Assembly (NCBI GenBank): GCA_964483395.1
Contig: CAZABT010000044.1
Span: forward strand, 1 to 18,945
Direction: 5' to 3'
From: JAAYYM01 sp964483395
Lineage (GTDB): Bacteria > Bacillota > Clostridia > Lachnospirales > Lachnospiraceae
Length of the DNA: 18,945 nt
Shown here: piece after piece, positions 8,000 through 15,898 of the stretch
Position numbering within the stretch: the first letter of the stretch is position 1
How the letters are laid out: each line of letters begins with the position of its first letter
Made by a program: the position numbers and the translations under genes
The notes under the pieces: generated by a model
Databases searched by the model: none
What the model saw: only the letters and a program-made list of their open reading frames with translations
What the model was told of the DNA's origin: nothing

Positions 8000-9418
8000 A
8001 TGTCAGGAAGAAAAACAATGCTCATCAGTGCACTATGCATCGTAGGAATGATGTTTTGTGGCTGTCAGGAGAAGGAAGAAGCGGCTGAGTATGAAGCGCT
8101 GCTGGTCAAGGAGGCAGTGCCGCAGATAGAGACAATTTCTAATACGGGTGAGTTTATCGGGACGGCTGCAACCGGTGATACGGTTTCGGTGGCGGCAAAG
8201 GCCGGTGGTGAGGTTTTGATGACTTATTTTAAGGAAGGAGACTATGTGAACGAAGGGGATTTGCTTTTCGAGGTGGATGACACGCAGGCACAGCAGGGAA
8301 TCAAATCTGCACAGGCGGCATATGCACTCAGCAAATCAAACGCAGACAGGACACTCGGAAGCTCTCTGGATGCACAGGCGATTACTGCCACTTCTTCTTA
8401 TAAGAATTCCAAGATTGGCGTAGATACTGCTTATTATAATTATAACAATACCTGTGAGAGGATCGGAGATGCCAGAAGGGGCATTGAGGATATGAAGTCC
8501 TCCAAGGACGGCATGAATCAGCAGAAGGAAGAATTGAAGAAACAGTTAAGTGCAGTCATTGCTGTGAATCCTTCCGACCCCAAGGCTACTGAACTGAAAA
8601 ATGCTATTACGGCATTGGAAACACAGGTTGCAACCATCAATCAGTCAATTGCATCAACGGAAGCAACCAAGTCTCAGTTGGAATCAAGTGTTCATTCTTA
8701 TGAAAATGCAATTGCTTCTGCGGAGGTCAGTGAGGCGGCCGCTACGGCAACGCTGAATATGACTGTTACAAAGATACTGTCGGAGGCACTGGGCACCGCA
8801 TCGGCAACGGTGAATCAGGCTCAGGTTGCGGTAGATAATGCCAGGCAGGCTCTTGATAATTATAAGATCAAATCCCCGGTCAGCGGTGTGATTGAACAGA
8901 TCAATGTGGAACAGTATGGACTGGCACAGGCAGGGACACCGGCCTATGTGATTACCACTGATGAAAATAAGGTCATTACTTTTTATGTGAGTGAAAGCAA
9001 TATCCGTCATGTGGCTGTCGGACAGAAGATCAGCATTGAATATGCGGATGCAGCGTATACCGGTGAGATTACGGAAATTGGAGACAGTATTGATGCCAAT
9101 ACAGGCATGTTCAAGATAGAGGCCTCTGTAGATGGAGGCGGTGAGGGCCTCTTTGCGGGCTCCAGTGTAAAGGTGATTCTGGAGACTGCAGTTGCAGCCA
9201 ATGCGCTGACGATTCCTCTGGATGCAGTTTATTATGAGAATGAACAGGCCTATGTATATGTAGACGTTGATGGGACAGCAGTGAAACAGTACATTGGCGT
9301 AGGTATTTATAATGAAGACAGGATTGTGGTGACAGAAGGCCTGACCGGAGGCGAAAAGGTTATTACATCATGGTCTGCCAGACTAAAGGATGGAGAAAAA
9401 GTAAATGGGGCTGACTAA
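8000..9418 (+). CDS. RND efflux membrane-fusion lipoprotein (HlyD/AcrA-type adaptor)
   Basis: A 472-residue adaptor subunit. The start at 8000 is chosen because GAGGAG lies 6 bases upstream and the protein then begins with a lipoprotein signal, MSGRKTMLIS and on to FCGC, with lipidated Cys22. Residues about 62-95 are the first half of a lipoyl-like domain (AAKAGGEVLMTYFKEGDYV), residues about 97-300 form a long helical hairpin rich in Gln, Ala and Lys, then the second lipoyl half (IKSPVSGVIEQINVEQYG) and a beta-barrel domain. Family role: tethers to the outer leaflet and links the RND pump to its exit path. In a single-membrane cell there is no TolC partner, so its role is probably substrate handling or capping at the surface. 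Its end overlaps the pump gene by 14 bases. Confidence 0.9.
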   Translation: MSGRKTMLISALCIVGMMFCGCQEKEEAAEYEALLVKEAVPQIETISNTGEFIGTAATGDTVSVAAKAGGEVLMTYFKEGDYVNEGDLLFEVDDTQAQQGIKSAQAAYALSKSNADRTLGSSLDAQAITATSSYKNSKIGVDTAYYNYNNTCERIGDARRGIEDMKSSKDGMNQQKEELKKQLSAVIAVNPSDPKATELKNAITALETQVATINQSIASTEATKSQLESSVHSYENAIASAEVSEAAATATLNMTVTKILSEALGTASATVNQAQVAVDNARQALDNYKIKSPVSGVIEQINVEQYGLAQAGTPAYVITTDENKVITFYVSESNIRHVAVGQKISIEYADAAYTGEITEIGDSIDANTGMFKIEASVDGGGEGLFAGSSVKVILETAVAANALTIPLDAVYYENEQAYVYVDVDGTAVKQYIGVGIYNEDRIVVTEGLTGGEKVITSWSARLKDGEKVNGAD

Positions 9419-12400
9419 ATTATCACTGAAACGTCCGGTGTCGGTGATCGTGCTGATTGCAGCGATTATTGTGTTCGGTATTGGCTCCATATTTGGACTT
9501 AATATGCAGTTGTCTCCAGATATGGAAATGCCAATGTTTATCGTTATGACGACCTATGTCGGAGTATCTCCGGAGGATATTGATGAACTGGTATCACAGG
9601 AAATCGAAGAAGCCGGAGGAACGCTGAAGGGATTGAAGAATATCCAGTCTACATCAGCGGAAAGCATGTCCATGGTCATGTTTCAGTATGAATACGGAAC
9701 AGATATGGACGACGCATACATGGATCTGCTGGAGGCGCTGAATGAAAATGCAGATCAGCTTCCAAGTGGTGCAGGAACGCCGCGTATTATAGAATTGAAT
9801 ATCAATGCAATACCGACGGTCATGATATCTGCTTCTGCAGACGGTGATATTGACTTGCTGAATTATGTTGAGAATGATGTTGTGCCGGAACTGGAACGTA
9901 TTACGGATGTGGCTGAGGTCGAAGTGTCCGGTGGTAAGGAGGCATATGTCAGCGTAAGTCTGAATTCGCGCAAGATGGCACAGTATGGATTGACTATGAG
10001 CACGATCGTGACCTATATCAATGCGGCGGATTTCAATATGCCGGTTGGAACGGCCGTGCAGGGTAATCAATCAATGAATGTCAGTATCAGTGCGGAATAT
10101 AATACGATTGAACAACTGCGTTCCATTCCGATTACTACGGCTAAGGGTACGGTAATACAATTATCTGATGTGGCAGATATCAGAAATAATTATGAAAAGA
10201 CGACCTCCCTGAGCCGCTATAATGGACTGGACAACGTAACCATCAGCATTTCAAAGCGTCAAAGTGCAGGTGATGTAGCCGTTGCCAATGATGTCAAAAA
10301 GGTAATCCAAAAACTGGAAACAGAGGATGCGGGGGCTAATTTCCTGATTATTTCCGATACAAGTGAGGATGTGAAGGATTCACTGCGGGCTGTGGCTGAT
10401 ACGCTGGTTCTCGGAATGGCCTTGTCTATGCTGATATTGTTTCTGTTTTTCGGAGATATTAAGGGCAGTCTGATTGTTGGCTGCTCGATGCCGATTTCTA
10501 TTTTAATTACATTTATACTTATGAAGCTGATGGGATTTTCCTTGAATGTTGTTACGATGGGCGGACTGGTCATTGGTGTTGGTATGATGGTAGACAATTC
10601 CATTGTTGTGCTGGAAAGCTGTTTCCGCAAAAAGGATGACGGGTTGGACTATCGGGAGGCGGCAGAGGAAGGAACAAGGTTTGTTCTCAATTCTATCATA
10701 GCGTCAACGACAACAACGGTTGCAGTATTTCTTCCAATCAGCTTGACAAAGGGACTTTCGGGACAAATGTTCGGCCCGTTAGGATTTACGATTGTGTTTT
10801 CATTGCTGGCATCCCTGATTTCAGCGATCACATTGGTACCGCTGTTTTTCTCAAGATACCGTCCAAAAGAAAGGAAGGATACGACTGTTACAAGATTTTT
10901 GGACAGAACCTCTACGCGTTATTCTAAGATGCTGCGGGGAGTTCTGCATCATAAAAAGCTTGCGGTGCTGGTTGCTGTTGTGCTGTTGGCAGCATCGGGA
11001 GCCGGAGCGACTTTGTTAAATATGGAACTGATGCCGACAACAGATCAAGGGCAGATTGCATTCCAGATTAAAGGTCGGCCGGGACTTTCAATTGAGAAAT
11101 ATGACAGATTGCTGCAAAGTCTGGAATCAATGGTGGCAAGCAATCCGGATGTGGAGTCTTATAATGCGACGGCTGACAGCTCCGGTGCAACGGCAACCGT
11201 CAATGTGTTTCTGAAAAAGGATCGAAACAAAGAAACATGGGAAACAGCAGAGGATTGGACACTTGCCATGAAGGGGATGGCGGGCTTTGATATTACGGTA
11301 GAAGAAGTGACAAGCGATATGGGCAGTATGGGAGCGCTTGGCAGTGGCGGAATACAGATTACGTTGCTCGGAAGCAGCATGGAGGAGCTGAAGGAATCGT
11401 CTGTCATGGTGGAAAATATTATGAAGGATACACCGGGTATGATCGATGTGACTTCTACGGCTTATACAAGCGGAAGCAAGGCAAAGCTTGTCATTGACCC
11501 ACTCAAGGCGGCAGCAGTCGGATTTACACCTGCGGCAGTGGCACAAAATGTTAATATGGCACTGAGTGGTGTGGATACGATCGAGATTACAAATCAGAGA
11601 AAGCTGTATACGGTTACGGTGGAATATCCGGATGAAATGTACGAGGATGTTGCTTCTCTGAAAACGCTTGTGCTTCAGGCTCCGACGGGAAAACAGGTGC
11701 TGCTTGCCGATATTGCGGATTTTGTATATACTGACAGTGCAGAGCAGCTTACAAGATATAATGGGCGTTATAGTGTAACTATAACCGGAACAACACGGAA
11801 GGATTCTAAGTTTGATGCACAGGAGCATGTAGATGCACAGGTGGCAGGCTGTCTGTTCCCGGGTGATGTTGCAGTTGGTTCTACGACGCAGGATGAGATG
11901 ATGACAGAAGAGTTTTCCAGCCTTGGAACCTCGATCATTGTGGCTGTTTTACTCGTATTGATGATTATGGCAATGCAATTTGAATCAGTGCGTTTCTCCT
12001 TGATGGTTATGTGGTGTATCCCATTCAGTCTGGTTGGTTCTGTAGGGCTGATGCTGTTAACAGGTACTACACTTACAATGGTGTCCATGATGGGGCTGCT
12101 GATGCTGGTCGGAACAGTTGTTAATAATGGTATCCTGTTTGTGGATACGGCCAATCAGCTCAGGGCAGACTATGAGCGTGAGGACGCACTGGTGGAGACG
12201 GGACGCATCAGACTGCGGCCAATCCTGATGACCAGCCTGACGACGATTCTGGCGATGGTGCCGATGTCACTCGGAATCGGTGAAGGTACAGAAATGATGC
12301 AGAGTATGGGCGTTGTCATTATTGGCGGGTTCGTGGCATCTACGATTTTAACATTGTTCTTGATTCCGGTATTCTATACACTATTGGATCAGGTGAACAG

Positions 12401-12461
12401 CGGTGAGCGAAAATTATTTAAAGGGCCGAAAAAGCATGCAAAAAAATCCGGAGCTGACTGA
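9405..12461 (+). CDS. RND-family efflux permease (AcrB/HAE1-like)
   Basis: A 1018-residue inner-membrane pump with the duplicated RND plan: one membrane helix near 10-32, a large external loop (33-330), helices near 331-490, a second helix near 517-537, second large loop (538-838) and a final helix group (840-997). Family motifs include SPDMEMPMF after helix 1 and the central-helix motif GVGMMVDNSIVVLE (Asp397). Compared with E. coli AcrB, the second of the paired aspartates is Asn398, and the helix-10 lysine position is occupied by VVNNGILFVD (Asn907/Asn908). That pattern is usual in many non-proteobacterial RND proteins. It is co-translated with the adaptor (14-base overlap) and the TetR gene (26-base overlap). 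Likely exports drugs, lipids or other amphiphiles by proton antiport; the substrate is unknown. Confidence 0.93.
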   Translation: MGLTKLSLKRPVSVIVLIAAIIVFGIGSIFGLNMQLSPDMEMPMFIVMTTYVGVSPEDIDELVSQEIEEAGGTLKGLKNIQSTSAESMSMVMFQYEYGTDMDDAYMDLLEALNENADQLPSGAGTPRIIELNINAIPTVMISASADGDIDLLNYVENDVVPELERITDVAEVEVSGGKEAYVSVSLNSRKMAQYGLTMSTIVTYINAADFNMPVGTAVQGNQSMNVSISAEYNTIEQLRSIPITTAKGTVIQLSDVADIRNNYEKTTSLSRYNGLDNVTISISKRQSAGDVAVANDVKKVIQKLETEDAGANFLIISDTSEDVKDSLRAVADTLVLGMALSMLILFLFFGDIKGSLIVGCSMPISILITFILMKLMGFSLNVVTMGGLVIGVGMMVDNSIVVLESCFRKKDDGLDYREAAEEGTRFVLNSIIASTTTTVAVFLPISLTKGLSGQMFGPLGFTIVFSLLASLISAITLVPLFFSRYRPKERKDTTVTRFLDRTSTRYSKMLRGVLHHKKLAVLVAVVLLAASGAGATLLNMELMPTTDQGQIAFQIKGRPGLSIEKYDRLLQSLESMVASNPDVESYNATADSSGATATVNVFLKKDRNKETWETAEDWTLAMKGMAGFDITVEEVTSDMGSMGALGSGGIQITLLGSSMEELKESSVMVENIMKDTPGMIDVTSTAYTSGSKAKLVIDPLKAAAVGFTPAAVAQNVNMALSGVDTIEITNQRKLYTVTVEYPDEMYEDVASLKTLVLQAPTGKQVLLADIADFVYTDSAEQLTRYNGRYSVTITGTTRKDSKFDAQEHVDAQVAGCLFPGDVAVGSTTQDEMMTEEFSSLGTSIIVAVLLVLMIMAMQFESVRFSLMVMWCIPFSLVGSVGLMLLTGTTLTMVSMMGLLMLVGTVVNNGILFVDTANQLRADYEREDALVETGRIRLRPILMTSLTTILAMVPMSLGIGEGTEMMQSMGVVIIGGFVASTILTLFLIPVFYTLLDQVNSGERKLFKGPKKHAKKSGAD

Positions 12462-13065
12462 GCAGACCAAAAATAATCTTATAGAAGCCTTTTTGAATAT
12501 TTATGCCGAAAAGGATGTTTCTGAAATTTCTGTTAAGGAGATTGCAGAGCGTGCAGGCTATAACAGAAGTACCTTCTATTCCTATTTTGATAATGTGCAG
12601 AACGTACTGGACTGCGTTGTGGACAGGCTGTTTGAACAGGCAAAGAAAATAGGAGAATCTCACATGGGGGAAACTGACATGCCGATGGATGGAGAGGCAG
12701 ATGCACCGATTTCCATCAGTCCGGACGAATCCTTTGTGCAGTTCTATGAGGAAAACAGCAAGGTGCTGAACATTATGTTTCATAAGGTAAAAATGCCGGT
12801 ATTTACCCAGAGGCTGTGTGATTGGATACAGCCGGAATGCGAGCAGTTTCTGTTCAGCCTGCCTGAGAAGGAGCGCATTGAAATGTCCTATGTGCTGGAA
12901 TATCATATCAGTGGTCTTTTTTCTATTTTGGCCAAATGGTATAAGGAAGATAAGAACCTGACCATTACAGAGATATGGAATCTGATTGCCCGTGTGAACA
13001 ATCAGGGCACCTTGAGGGTGCTGCGTGATGTTTATAATAGAAATATGAATCATAGGGAAAAATAA
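12436..13065 (+). CDS. TetR/AcrR-family regulator of the efflux operon
   Basis: A 209-residue regulator. The start at 12436 is preferred because AAGGG lies 10 bases upstream and MQKNPELTEQTKNNL is the usual beginning of this clostridial TetR group; a GTG at 12403 in frame would add 11 residues and has a weaker AGGTGA site. Residues about 10-55 are the DNA-binding domain: EAFLNIYAEKDVSEISVKEIAERAGYNRSTFYSYF-type helix-turn-helix, quoted in pieces as ISVKEIAERA and GYNRSTFYSYF. The rest is an all-helical ligand and dimer domain without a recognisable subfamily. It overlaps the end of the pump gene and ends before a strong terminator, so it is the last gene of the efflux operon and probably represses it. 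Confidence 0.9.
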   Translation: MQKNPELTEQTKNNLIEAFLNIYAEKDVSEISVKEIAERAGYNRSTFYSYFDNVQNVLDCVVDRLFEQAKKIGESHMGETDMPMDGEADAPISISPDESFVQFYEENSKVLNIMFHKVKMPVFTQRLCDWIQPECEQFLFSLPEKERIEMSYVLEYHISGLFSILAKWYKEDKNLTITEIWNLIARVNNQGTLRVLRDVYNRNMNHREK

Positions 13066-13107
13066 AAAACAGTGCAGTGGAATGTTGATTCCGGCTGCAC
13101 TGTTTTT
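13065..13107. terminator. Bidirectional terminator between tetR-type gene and cstA
   Basis: AAAAACAGTGCAG (13065-13077) pairs perfectly with CTGCACTGTTTTT (13095-13107), and an inner GGAAT/ATTCC stem extends it. The A-run on one side and T-run on the other let it work for both convergent genes: the efflux operon on plus and cstA on minus. The left arm begins at the last base of the tetR stop codon. Confidence 0.88.
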
Positions 13108-13134
13108 AGAATGCGCTGTGTGGCGCATATTTCA

Positions 13135-14829
13135 TTAGACTGCTTTTTTCTTTTTGTTTACAACGGACAGAATTGTTTCTACTGCTACCAGAATGGACAG
13201 AACCAGCAGAATCAGGGACACGATGGGGATTGCAGGATGTCCTGTCTTTAATACCCAGCCCTCATAAATGCTGATGATCAATGCCCAGTTGGACATAATA
13301 AACATAAAGATTGCAGGCAGCAATGTTACCAGCCATACTTTTGAAGTCGGCCTTTTGTTATAAAGCCATATTGTTACGCCGACCAAAGCCAAAGCTGCAA
13401 GCAGCTGATTGGATGCACCAAAGGTGTTCCAGAAGGTCTTCCATGCGGGAATGACATTGCCGTTCGCGTCTGTCATGGTCTGGAAGATAAAGAAGATTGG
13501 AACCCCTGCGGTCAATACTGTTCCGAGCACTTTGCCTTTGACATCCTTCCAGCCGGTCAATTCTTCAATGATGTATCGACCAAGACGTGTGCAAACATCC
13601 AATGTATCATATACAAATGTCGTGAATGCCATCAGACCGAAGCTGATTCCGAATACGGCAGGAATTCCAATCAGCTCCATGAAGCTGCCGATACCGGATG
13701 CATAAATAAAGTTTGGAGCCTTGGTGAGCATTTCAGAGTCGGTTGCCAGAATCATGACACATACGATGGAGATGACAGCTACCATTCCCTCTAATAGCAT
13801 GGCACCGTACCCAACCGGTTTGGCATCTGTTTCCTTATATAACTGCTTGCTGGTTGTTCCGGAAGATACCAGGGCATGGAATCCGGAGCAGGCTCCACAG
13901 GCAATGGTAATAAATAAAATCGGAAATACATTGTTTTGCAGATTTCCGTCTGCTGCAATATTAATAAATGCAGGGTAGTTAATGTCATATCCGCCAAATA
14001 CCACACCGATTGCTGCAACAATCAAGGCTGCATACAGGAAATAGCCACCCAACGCACCTCTTGGCTGCAGAAGGAGCCACATAGGCACCATAGCTGCAAT
14101 CAGGCAGTAGATCAGTATGATGACACCCCAGATTTTCTGTCCGAGAACCGGGTCAGAGATAGGAAGTGACAGCGGCAGATATTTACCTGCCCATATTGCA
14201 ACGCCGACCAGGGGAAGAAAAATTGCAACTGCAATCCCTTCTTTTAAATGTGCATATTTCATTAATAATCCCATGATTAGAGGAAGGATCAGATACATTA
14301 ATGAAGAACTTGCAATTGCAGCTCCGGCTACGACATCTCCATTCTCGAGTTCCACATTTCCTACGAAGGAGGATGCGGTGATGTCCGTAAATGCTACGAT
14401 GACATAAACCAAGGTAATCCAGATAAAAATCATGAAAAGCAGCCATGCACGAGGCGATACATTTTCTCTTACGACCTCGGAGATGGATTTGGCTTTGTGT
14501 CTGACAGAGGCCACAAGACTTCCCATGTCATGTACACCGCCAATGAAGATAGAGCCAAGCAGTACCCAGATGAGTGCCGGAACCCAGCCGAACATTACAG
14601 CAGCAAGGATCGGGCCATTTACGGGTCCTGCTGCAGCAATGGCTGAGAAGTGCTGTCCCATCAGCATGCCTTTTTTCGCAGGAACATAATCGACGCCGTC
14701 ATTGAGCTCCTGTGAAGGAACCGGATTTTTGTCATCCAGTTCAAATACCTTGTTTGCAAGGAATTTTCCATATGTAAGATAGCCCACAAGCAAGAACAGG
14801 GCACATCCTACCACAACAAGTAATACCAT
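13135..14829 (-). CDS. cstA: CstA-family carbon starvation protein, pyruvate/peptide transporter
   Basis: A 564-residue integral membrane protein with roughly 15 hydrophobic segments. Family marks are the N-terminal segment followed by DDKNPVPS, the signature GQHFSAIAAAGPVNGPILAA (about 58-77), GGVHDMGSLVASVRH (about 97-111), and GACSGFHALVSSGTTSKQL in the middle. E. coli CstA and BtsT take up pyruvate with protons, and CstA was first linked to peptide use during carbon starvation; which substrate applies here is inferred only from the family. It is shorter than the E. coli proteins (about 700), as in many Firmicutes. The start has GGGGGT 7 bases upstream of ATG. It is monocistronic, between an extended -10 promoter and a shared terminator. 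Confidence 0.92.
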   Translation of the reverse strand: MVLLVVVGCALFLLVGYLTYGKFLANKVFELDDKNPVPSQELNDGVDYVPAKKGMLMGQHFSAIAAAGPVNGPILAAVMFGWVPALIWVLLGSIFIGGVHDMGSLVASVRHKAKSISEVVRENVSPRAWLLFMIFIWITLVYVIVAFTDITASSFVGNVELENGDVVAGAAIASSSLMYLILPLIMGLLMKYAHLKEGIAVAIFLPLVGVAIWAGKYLPLSLPISDPVLGQKIWGVIILIYCLIAAMVPMWLLLQPRGALGGYFLYAALIVAAIGVVFGGYDINYPAFINIAADGNLQNNVFPILFITIACGACSGFHALVSSGTTSKQLYKETDAKPVGYGAMLLEGMVAVISIVCVMILATDSEMLTKAPNFIYASGIGSFMELIGIPAVFGISFGLMAFTTFVYDTLDVCTRLGRYIIEELTGWKDVKGKVLGTVLTAGVPIFFIFQTMTDANGNVIPAWKTFWNTFGASNQLLAALALVGVTIWLYNKRPTSKVWLVTLLPAIFMFIMSNWALIISIYEGWVLKTGHPAIPIVSLILLVLSILVAVETILSVVNKKKKAV

Positions 14830-14922
14830 TTCAAAACCCCCAATTCATATTTTGTCTGATAGTTTATCTTATGTCTAGTGTTTCAGGTCTAGAAAGAAGA
14901 TTTTGAATTATCAGCATAATAT

Positions 14923-14951
14923 ATTATAGCAAGTGTTTTACAAATTTTAAT
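14923..14951 (-). promoter_or_regulatory. Extended -10 promoter of cstA
   Basis: On the minus strand TGC precedes a perfect TATAAT (14923-14928), giving the TGnTATAAT extended -10 form. The -35 position 17 bases up is weak (ATTAAA, 14946-14951). The predicted leader is about 87 bases. Apart from this and the spore-gene promoter, the interval 14830-15155 has no coding signal. Confidence 0.5.
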
Positions 14952-14999
14952 CTTTTGGGCGGTTCAGATAGCGCTAAGAAAAAGAAGAATAAATTACCA

Positions 15000-15029
15000 A
15001 CATAATCATTTTGGTTATTTCACATAATA
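15000..15029 (+). promoter_or_regulatory. Candidate sigma-G (forespore) promoter of the SASP gene
   Basis: ACATA (15000-15004, 4 of 5 positions of GNATR), an 18-base spacer and CATAATA (15023-15029, matching CATnnTA) fit the forespore sigma-G consensus, as expected for an alpha/beta SASP gene. The resulting leader would be about 120 bases, longer than usual, and would contain the hairpin at 15075-15106. Confidence 0.4.
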
Positions 15030-15074
15030 GTACCAAGATAAGTGATGAAAACCGTTGTGTATCAAGGAAAGACT

Positions 15075-15106
15075 TAGATAGGCGACGAGAAGTAGTCGCT
15101 TATCTA
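15075..15106 (+). promoter_or_regulatory. Leader hairpin before the SASP gene
   Basis: TAGATAGGCGAC (15075-15086) pairs with GTCGCTTATCTA (15095-15106): 12 pairs with one G-T wobble and an 8-base loop. It is not followed by a T-run on either strand, so it does not look like a terminator. If transcribed from the sigma-G candidate it would form in the leader, about 37 bases before the ribosome site, and could stabilise the spore mRNA (inference). Confidence 0.6.
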
Positions 15107-15155
15107 TCAAATAGAGTGTGAAACAAAAAACTCAATGATTATGGAGGTGAAAAGA

Positions 15156-15359
15156 ATGGCAAATAAGAGTGGATCAAATAGAATGCAGGTACCTGAGGCA
15201 AAGGCAGCTATGGACAAGTTCAAGACAGAGGTTGCATCTGAACTTGGTGTAAACCTGAAGGAAGGCTACAATGGAGATTTGACTTCTAAGGAAGCAGGTT
15301 CAATCGGTGGCGAGATGGTTCGTCAGATGATCGCCAAACAGGAAAGTCAGATGAAATAG
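15156..15359 (+). CDS. Alpha/beta-type small acid-soluble spore protein
   Basis: A 67-residue spore DNA-binding protein that coats and protects DNA in the dormant forespore and is degraded at germination. The start at 15156 is chosen for GGAGGTGA 5 bases upstream; the upstream in-frame ATG codons overlap that site. Family marks: VPEAKAAMDKFK helix, TEVASELGV with the germination protease (GPR) cleavage glutamate at Glu25, then GYNGDLTSKEAGSIGGEMVRQMI, the second conserved DNA-contact helix. The length equals the usual 60-75 residues. It stands alone, followed by a long structured 3' region and a terminator. It shows that the organism forms endospores. Confidence 0.95.
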   Translation: MANKSGSNRMQVPEAKAAMDKFKTEVASELGVNLKEGYNGDLTSKEAGSIGGEMVRQMIAKQESQMK

Positions 15360-15365
15360 CGGGAT

Positions 15366-15468
15366 AATTTGTGCGGCAAATTACCTGCAGGCGAAAAATC
15401 GAAGATTTTTCTGCCATAGAGCCAGCAGTCGAAAAATGGAATGTTTTTCGACCCCACCACAGTGTGGT
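15366..15468 (+). repeat. Run of four hairpins in the SASP 3' region
   Basis: After the SASP stop come four successive inverted repeats: AATTTG/CAAATT (15366-15382); GCAG plus GAAAAATC with GATTTTTC plus TGC (15386-15413); GTCGAAAAA/TTTTTCGAC (15428-15450, with a 7-base loop); and ACCACA/TGTGGT (about 15455-15468). The second and third have A-run/T-run arms and resemble weak terminators. A proper terminator follows at 15483. Confidence 0.6.
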
Positions 15469-15482
15469 AAGCTGAGATAACC

Positions 15483-15527
15483 AAAAGCACCTCCCGTTTC
15501 CAATCAGGCTACGGGAGATGCTTTTTT
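15483..15527 (+). terminator. Rho-independent terminator after the SASP gene
   Basis: AAAAGCA and CTCCCGT pair with ACGGGAG and TGCTTTT, one opposed mismatch (C/A), 12-13-base loop, then a run of six T. Strong stem with arms of 15 bases. Confidence 0.85.
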
Positions 15528-15532
15528 GTTCT

Positions 15533-15598
15533 TGATCAGACTGCTGTGTTTTCGTAATCAGAACGTTGTGTTTCTATAATCAGGACGCTCCGCCGCAC
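15533..15598 (+). repeat. Three degenerate 22-bp direct repeats
   Basis: Units at 15533-15554, 15555-15576 and 15577-15598 share T(G/A)ATCAG followed by a CG-containing centre; the first two also share TGTGTTT. The third unit merges into the left arm of the large inverted repeat. No coding signal is seen. Confidence 0.5.
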
Positions 15599-15842
15599 AC
15601 CGCTGCTTCTCAATGTCTGCCCTATTGTTCAGATGGGGCAACATCTTTTTAGTAAATCTAATGGAAATGGGAAGCTTTTGGGCGCTTCCGAGTCGCTCGG
15701 CATTCGCATCCATGCTCAGGCCGGGCTGATCCTGCCTTCCATGGCAGAATCACTCTTTTCTGTGAACATTTCCATAAGATTTACACAAAAGATGTTATTC
15801 ACAATGGGGCAGACGTTGAGAAGCAGCAGTGTGCGGCGGAGC
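15587..15842. repeat. Large imperfect inverted repeat, about 80-bp arms
   Basis: The left arm 15587-15669 matches the reverse complement of 15767-15842 over almost its entire length. Differences are a few substitutions, several of which would be G-U pairs in RNA, and an extra segment of about six bases in the left arm. The 97-base centre (15670-15766) itself holds small hairpins, such as GGAAGC/GCTTCC and TGCC/GGCA. The arms begin with GCTCCGCCGCACAC. No transposase or convincing reading frame lies inside. It could be a miniature inverted-repeat element or a long structured RNA; the sequence alone does not decide. Confidence 0.75.
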
Positions 15843-15849
15843 TGCTCTG

Positions 15850-15868
15850 TGACTAAAATAGTCATTTT
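15850..15868 (+). terminator. Short hairpin with T-run
   Basis: TGACTA-AAA-TAGTCA (15850-15864) is followed by TTTT. It lies just past the large inverted repeat and could end a plus-strand transcript through it, or act as a weak stop. The stem is short and A/T-rich. Confidence 0.35.
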
Positions 15869-15898
15869 GCAGTATCCTTTTGACTTATAGGTATATTT

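Noticed and set aside
15533..15870. Retron or group II intron RNA
   Set aside because: No reverse transcriptase gene and no recognisable domain V-like motif; the structure is a single long hairpin rather than an intron fold.
15633..15890. Plus-strand 85-codon reading frame within the large inverted repeat
   Set aside because: No ribosome site, no family resemblance, and it crosses both arms of the repeat; the frame is better explained by the repeat's base composition.
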